A stretch of 64,000 bases of DNA from Bdellovibrionaceae bacterium UBA2339 (GTDB taxonomy: Bacteria > Bdellovibrionota > Bdellovibrionia > Bdellovibrionales > JAMPXM01): NCBI GenBank assembly GCA_002344785.1, contig DDUL01000013.1, positions 17,052 to 81,051 of the forward strand, in the 5' to 3' direction. The position numbers and the translations under genes were made by a program. The stretch's first letter is position 1. Each line of letters begins with the position of its first letter. This document shows positions 59,486-64,000 of the stretch, piece by piece. Under the pieces are notes generated by a model that had not been told where the DNA came from, made no database searches, and was given only the letters and a program-made list of their open reading frames with translations.

Positions 59486-62191
59486 ATGAAATCTCGCGCG
59501 ATCCGCCAGCTCTACGTCGATTATTTTGTCAAACACGGTCACCAGCATGTCGCCTCGTCGGGACTCATTCCTGAGAATGATCCGACGCTGTTGTTTGCGA
59601 ACGCGGGCATGAATCAGTTCAAGAATTTGTTCTTGGGCTTAGAGAAGCGGAAGTATTCGCGGGCCGTGACCTCGCAAAAATGCGTGCGTGCCGGCGGCAA
59701 ACACAATGACTTGGAAAACGTCGGCTTCACAGCTCGGCATCACACGTTCTTTGAGATGCTCGGGAACTTTTCGTTCGGCGATTACTTCAAGAAAGACGCG
59801 ATTCATTTCGCTTGGGAATTGCTCACCAAAGAATTGCAGATCCCCAAAGACAAACTTTACGTCACGGTTTTCGAAAATGACGACGAGGCCGCTGACATTT
59901 GGCACAAGCAAGAAGGTGTGCCGCGCGAGCGCATTTACCGCTTCGGCGAAAAGGATAATTTTTGGCGCATGGGCGACACCGGACCTTGCGGTCCGTGTTC
60001 GGAGATTTTTTATGATCACGGACCCGAGGCCGACTTGGATCCCAGCAAGCCTTCGGTGATGGGTGGCGAGGGCGATCGCTACGTTGAGATCTGGAACAAC
60101 GTCTTCATGCAGTTCAATGAAGATGGCACAGGCCAAAAGCCGCTGCCGAAGCCTTCCGTGGACACGGGCGCAGGCCTTGAGCGTTGGGCGGCGATGCTGC
60201 AGGGTAAGCCCAACAACTACGACACGGATTTGTTTTTGCCGATCATCTCCAAGGCGGCGCAGATTTCCCGTCGCGACTATGTGACCGACTACAAAGTTCT
60301 CGCCCGTCATGCTGAGGCTCGCGACATCACTTCCGCCATGCGTGTCGTGGCCGATCACTCGCGCGCCACCGCGTTTCTGATGGCCGATGGCGTGCTGCCT
60401 TCGAACGAAGGTCGCGGCTATGTTCTTCGTCGCATCATGCGCCGGGCGATTCGCTACGCGCGAAAGCTCAGCGATGATCCGTCGCTGTTCGTGCAAACTT
60501 GCGCCGTGGTGATCGACGAGATGAGTGACGTGTATCCCGAGCTCACACGCGGGCGCGAGCTGGTGCTCACGAATGTGCGCGATGAAGTCACGCGCTTCCT
60601 CACCACTTTGGATCAGGGCACGCACATTCTCGAAGACGCGATGAAGAAGCTCGGCTCGCGCGGCGCAAAGACGCTCGAGGGCGACGTGATCTTCAAGCTC
60701 TACGACACCTTTGGCTTTCCGATGGATCTCACGCGCTTGATGGCCCAGGAAAAAGGCTTCGCCATCGATGAGAGCGGCTTTGAGCGCAAAATGGAAGAAG
60801 CGCGCGCGAAGTCCGCACAAGGCGCGAAGTTCAAGTCGTCAGCGGATGCGCAACATCTGATCGAGTTCGCTCAATCGGTGAAGTCTAAGTCCGGCGCCAC
60901 GCGCTTCACCGGCTATGACAAAACTTCAGGCGAAGCGCGACTGCTCGCGCTCTCGGATGGCAAGCAGATCGTCAACGAACTCAAAGCGGGCCAAGAGGGC
61001 CTCGCGATTTTCGACGCCACACCTTTTTACGCCGAAGGCGGCGGTCAAGTCGGCGATCGCGGTGCGCTGAAAGTGGGCTCAGCCGCTCAAGCTGAGATTT
61101 CCGACTGCACCAAGCAAGACGAAATGCACGTCCATCACCTGCGGATCACACAAGGCACACTCAGCGTCGGCGCCAGCGCGCAACTTGAGGTCGCCTCGAG
61201 CCGAAGGCGCGCGACCGCCAACAATCACTCCGCCACGCATCTTCTGCACGCGGCTCTCCGACAAGTTCTCGGCACGCATGTGACACAAGCTGGTTCGTTG
61301 GTGGATGCGGAGCGCCTGCGCTTTGACTTCACGCACGGCAAGGGGCTGACACGCGATGAGATTTCGCGAATTGAAAAACTCGTCAACACCGAGATCGCCG
61401 CCAGCCGCGACGTCAGCGCCAAAGTCATGGGACACAAAGACGCTCTCGCCGCCGGAGCGCTCGCGCTGTTTGGTGAAAAGTACGGCGACGAAGTGCGCGT
61501 GATTCAGATGGGCGCGTTCTCGACCGAACTTTGCGGCGGTACGCATGTGTCGAACACCAGCCAAATTCGTTTGTTTAAAGTATTGAGCGAGGGCGGTGTG
61601 TCGGCAGGCGTGCGACGAATTGAAGCGACCACGGCGGATCGCGCTCTCGAATATTTGGAAGCTCATGCGACGGAAAATATGATGGCGCGCGAAAGCGCGG
61701 GGCTTGCCGCCACCACACCCGCACGCGATGCCGACATGTCGGTGGCGCAAGTGCTGGCCGGACTGCGCGAGCAAGTCAAAGAGCTTGAAAAAGAAGTGCG
61801 CAAACTCAAGGGCTCGGCGGTCGATGTCGATTCACTCATCGCCAGCGCTCGACCTTTCACAGCCGCCGGCAAAAGCGGTCGCGCCGTGATGGCGACACTC
61901 GAGCTGGATGATCGCGATGTGATGGCGAAGCTCGCCGATCAAATTCGCGACAAGCTGGGCTCGGCCGTCGTGGCTCTTGTTGGCCAAAGCGCCAGTGGCA
62001 AGCACCCGATCATCGTCAGCGTCTCCAAAGACTTGGTGGGTCCAGTGAACGCCGGCAAGCTGCTGGGTGAAATCGCCCGCGAGATGGGCGGCAAAGGTGG
62101 CGGCCGACCCGACTTCGCACAAGGCGCCGGTGAAAATCTGGCCCAAGCCAATGCCGGATTCGCGAAAGCCGCGGCTTTGCTTCAGGGCTAA
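59486..62191 (+). CDS. alaS: alanyl-tRNA synthetase
   Basis: Charges tRNA-Ala. The 901-residue protein has all landmarks: LIPENDPTLLFANAGMNQFK (motif 1 region), SQKCVRAGGKHNDLENVGFTARHHTFFEMLGNFSFGDYFK (motif 2), GAGLERWAAMLQG (motif 3), the editing-domain NNHSATHLLHAAL and CGGTH zinc/editing motifs, and a C-terminal DHHA1-type domain ending GGRPDFAQGAG. GAGGG stands just before the ATG; the preceding open codons are read-through of recX sequence. Confidence 0.98.
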   Translation: MKSRAIRQLYVDYFVKHGHQHVASSGLIPENDPTLLFANAGMNQFKNLFLGLEKRKYSRAVTSQKCVRAGGKHNDLENVGFTARHHTFFEMLGNFSFGDYFKKDAIHFAWELLTKELQIPKDKLYVTVFENDDEAADIWHKQEGVPRERIYRFGEKDNFWRMGDTGPCGPCSEIFYDHGPEADLDPSKPSVMGGEGDRYVEIWNNVFMQFNEDGTGQKPLPKPSVDTGAGLERWAAMLQGKPNNYDTDLFLPIISKAAQISRRDYVTDYKVLARHAEARDITSAMRVVADHSRATAFLMADGVLPSNEGRGYVLRRIMRRAIRYARKLSDDPSLFVQTCAVVIDEMSDVYPELTRGRELVLTNVRDEVTRFLTTLDQGTHILEDAMKKLGSRGAKTLEGDVIFKLYDTFGFPMDLTRLMAQEKGFAIDESGFERKMEEARAKSAQGAKFKSSADAQHLIEFAQSVKSKSGATRFTGYDKTSGEARLLALSDGKQIVNELKAGQEGLAIFDATPFYAEGGGQVGDRGALKVGSAAQAEISDCTKQDEMHVHHLRITQGTLSVGASAQLEVASSRRRATANNHSATHLLHAALRQVLGTHVTQAGSLVDAERLRFDFTHGKGLTRDEISRIEKLVNTEIAASRDVSAKVMGHKDALAAGALALFGEKYGDEVRVIQMGAFSTELCGGTHVSNTSQIRLFKVLSEGGVSAGVRRIEATTADRALEYLEAHATENMMARESAGLAATTPARDADMSVAQVLAGLREQVKELEKEVRKLKGSAVDVDSLIASARPFTAAGKSGRAVMATLELDDRDVMAKLADQIRDKLGSAVVALVGQSASGKHPIIVSVSKDLVGPVNAGKLLGEIAREMGGKGGGRPDFAQGAGENLAQANAGFAKAAALLQG

Positions 62192-62369
62192 ATCGAGAAG
62201 GCGCGATGAGCGCGCCTTGGCCTAACACTTGATTCACATTCAAGACCTAGGGGACAGGACCTTCATCCGTCCCCCTCGGCGAATTGCACGACAGCGCCAT
62301 GAGCTCCCGTTAGACTGGAGTTCAAGTTCACCATTATCAAAGCTCCACGCGATCACGGGTGCCTGAACC

Positions 62370-63299
62370 ATGTCGGATAACCACAGCGACGACATCAAAA
62401 AGTCCGCGCCATCCACGCAGACCTTTCAGATCCGCAAAGAACTCAAACGCGAACTCACCTATCGACTGCAAACCCGTCATGCCGCGCGTGGCGCGCTCGT
62501 GCTCTGGGTGCTCTGCAGTTTGCCCATGCTGATCGTCGGCGGCCAGATGCTCACCGTCGGCCAAAATATCGGCGGCGGCATCGCCATCGGCATCACTTTG
62601 ATTTTGTTCGCGGGCATCTACATGCTGATTCGTCACCTGCATCACAATCGCGTCGAATCCGTGAACATTGACGGCGAGCGCATCGAGATCAAACTCGCAG
62701 GCCACTCCGATCACTTCAATGTCGGCGACGTGAAGGCCATCACCCTGCCTGAAAACAGCGGACTGGTTTTAGTGCGCCTCAAAGACGGTCGCGAGTTCAG
62801 CTTCTCCATCATGCTTGAGCGACCTGACTATCTGCTCGATGCGTTGATTCAAAAAGATCGCAGCCTTGTGGCGGGACAGAGCTTTCTGGAGTTTCGTTTG
62901 GCCGCGACCTTTGCCGATCACTCTTGGGCACGACTCTATGACCAACTCCGAAACTGGATCAGCTTGCCGATCTTTTTTGTCGGCGTGCCGGCGATCTTTC
63001 TCTTGCTCCAATACTACGCCCGCCAGTGGATGTTCGATGTGACCAAGCCGGTTGAGTTCATCGACTTCGCCGTCATCTTCACTTTCAACGCTCTGCTGAT
63101 CTTCTTTGCCTATGGCGCGAACGAAGCGCGCCTGTTTCGCGAGTTCCGCCACGTCATGCGCGATGATCCCACGCAAGTGCGGCGCAATCTGGATCTTGAG
63201 CGCGACGAGCGCCGCCGCATGGGCGTGCACTACATGATTGGCTGGGCCATCAGCATTGGCTTTTGGGCGCTCTGGAACCTGAATAGCGTCTCATTCTGA
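62370..63299 (+). CDS. integral membrane protein with PH-like domain
   Basis: A 309-residue protein. Two membrane segments (about 43-59 and 67-87) precede a small beta domain at about 92-165 (ESVNIDGERIEIKLAGHSDHFNVGDVKAITL) resembling bacterial PH-like domains. Three or four further segments lie near 195-215, 230-250 and 285-305. No catalytic residues are apparent. It stands alone after alaS with a 178-base gap. The function is unknown. Confidence 0.75.
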   Translation: MSDNHSDDIKKSAPSTQTFQIRKELKRELTYRLQTRHAARGALVLWVLCSLPMLIVGGQMLTVGQNIGGGIAIGITLILFAGIYMLIRHLHHNRVESVNIDGERIEIKLAGHSDHFNVGDVKAITLPENSGLVLVRLKDGREFSFSIMLERPDYLLDALIQKDRSLVAGQSFLEFRLAATFADHSWARLYDQLRNWISLPIFFVGVPAIFLLLQYYARQWMFDVTKPVEFIDFAVIFTFNALLIFFAYGANEARLFREFRHVMRDDPTQVRRNLDLERDERRRMGVHYMIGWAISIGFWALWNLNSVSF

Positions 63300-63442
63300 G
63301 ACAGCTCGACAGCGACGTCGAAATTCTCGACAGACGTCGCCGCTGACATCTGCTCAACAATAATTAATCAAGCCACGAGGCTGAGACAAAAATTGGCATA
63401 GGCTCGCGCGGCCTCAAACTTGAAGCTCTTGGGCTTCAGGCT

Positions 63443-64000
63443 ATGCAAAGTTCAAATCGATCCGACATTTCAACTCGCGAACTGTTCCGACAGAGGGCCC
63501 GCCTTCAGGCGCGCAACGCAATTTCGCGCCAACTGAACTTCGCGATCCTGGCGATGACTTTTCTCACTCTAATTTCTCCCGCGCATTCCAACGCTCACAC
63601 GCTACCGGAAGCCGGGCGCGTGACCGAAATCGTTTTGGTGCCAAGGCCTTCGCCCCGCCCGGTCGCGCCCACACAGCGACGTCCGCCGCTGGATCGCCTC
63701 GGCACCATGCCCTACGACAGTATCGTGGAAGTTCCCGAGTCCGTGCTGCGCGAGCCGACGGAGCTTCGCACCGACGCGGGTTACAACGGCCGCTTCGTTG
63801 AAGACGTGCGCGTGATCGACATTCCCGATTTTCAATTTCCGCGACGCGATTTGTGGCAGAAACCCGCGACAATTCAGCGACTCAACTCGCGTTATCTATA
63901 CTTAAGCGCCGACGACCTCGTGCCGGCCGAGGGACAAGCCTCGCGGCCCGGCTATGTGCGCATGCGCGTGCGCCAGCAGTCGCGCATTTATCAGAGCGAA
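63443..64000 (+). CDS. secreted protein, 3' end outside the window
   Basis: An open frame of 186 codons runs from an ATG to the last base of the window without a stop. Residues 32-51 (NFAILAMTFLTLISPAHSNA) are a signal peptide with an AxA-like end. The mature part is Pro/Arg-rich at first (LVPRPSPRPVAPTQRRPPLDR), then more mixed, with a YLYLSADDLVP stretch. No known domain is visible in the part present. Codon use is like that of its neighbours. It follows the membrane protein gene in the same direction after 143 bases. Confidence 0.7.
   Translation, partial: MQSSNRSDISTRELFRQRARLQARNAISRQLNFAILAMTFLTLISPAHSNAHTLPEAGRVTEIVLVPRPSPRPVAPTQRRPPLDRLGTMPYDSIVEVPESVLREPTELRTDAGYNGRFVEDVRVIDIPDFQFPRRDLWQKPATIQRLNSRYLYLSADDLVPAEGQASRPGYVRMRVRQQSRIYQSE

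Noticed and set aside
59639..60820. 393-codon minus-strand ORF across alaS
   Set aside because: Antisense shadow of a fully conserved alaS reading frame.

Overview
The window looks like chromosomal DNA of a polarly flagellated, moderately GC-rich, Gram-negative bacterium. The best guess is a member of Bdellovibrionota (Bdellovibrio-like) or another former deltaproteobacterial lineage. This rests on several short flagellin paralogues, a large minus-strand flagellar cluster holding FlgF-G-A-H-I-J, FlgM-N-K-L, CsrA and FliW, LPS-type heptose and outer-membrane genes, and PilZ proteins. The lineage is inferred from gene content; no marker was aligned.

Layout. 0-11 kb (minus): TPR protein, methyltransferase-like protein, two GT9 glycosyltransferases with two unknown partners, then histidine kinase, response regulator, PilZ-like protein and rsmD. 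11.5-16.7 kb (minus): flagellin 1, flaG, fliD, fliS and a fliT-like gene, interrupted by repeat elements and by an IS1-like transposase gene. 17-25 kb: an outer-membrane beta-barrel protein and a lipoprotein (plus), a VWA protein and flagellin 2 (minus), and two overlapping radical SAM genes (plus). 25-31 kb: flagellin 3 with a membrane-anchored SGNH protein, a YcgR-like PilZ protein and meaB. 31-38 kb: envelope proteins, a heptose-1-phosphate adenylyltransferase, an RDD membrane protein, rsmE and prmA. 37.8-49 kb (minus): fliW, csrA and the rod, ring and hook-filament junction genes. 49-64 kb: lytic transglycosylase, lysC, exported HAD phosphatase, alpha/beta hydrolase, recA, pncC, pgpA, pilT, recX, alaS, a membrane protein and a secreted protein cut by the window end.

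The genes form one coherent motility theme. FlgM (anti-sigma28) and the FliW-CsrA switch should time late flagellar expression. FlgN, FliS and the FliT-like protein are export chaperones. The glycosyltransferases and radical SAM proteins are candidates for filament or surface modification. A YcgR-like protein could brake the motor in response to c-di-GMP.

The most unusual signal is a family of eight paired inverted repeats. The arm consensus is AGCTGCCACGCTTGAGTGTG followed by CAAA, always with AGCT outward. Five of the seven short pairs are 171-174 bp end to end, yet their interiors do not visibly resemble each other. Several arms sit exactly at stop codons. The eighth pair encloses a single IS1-like transposase gene whose third catalytic residue seems to be replaced. 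This resembles a domesticated transposase with its dispersed binding sites, analogous in logic but not in enzyme type to REP/RAYT systems.
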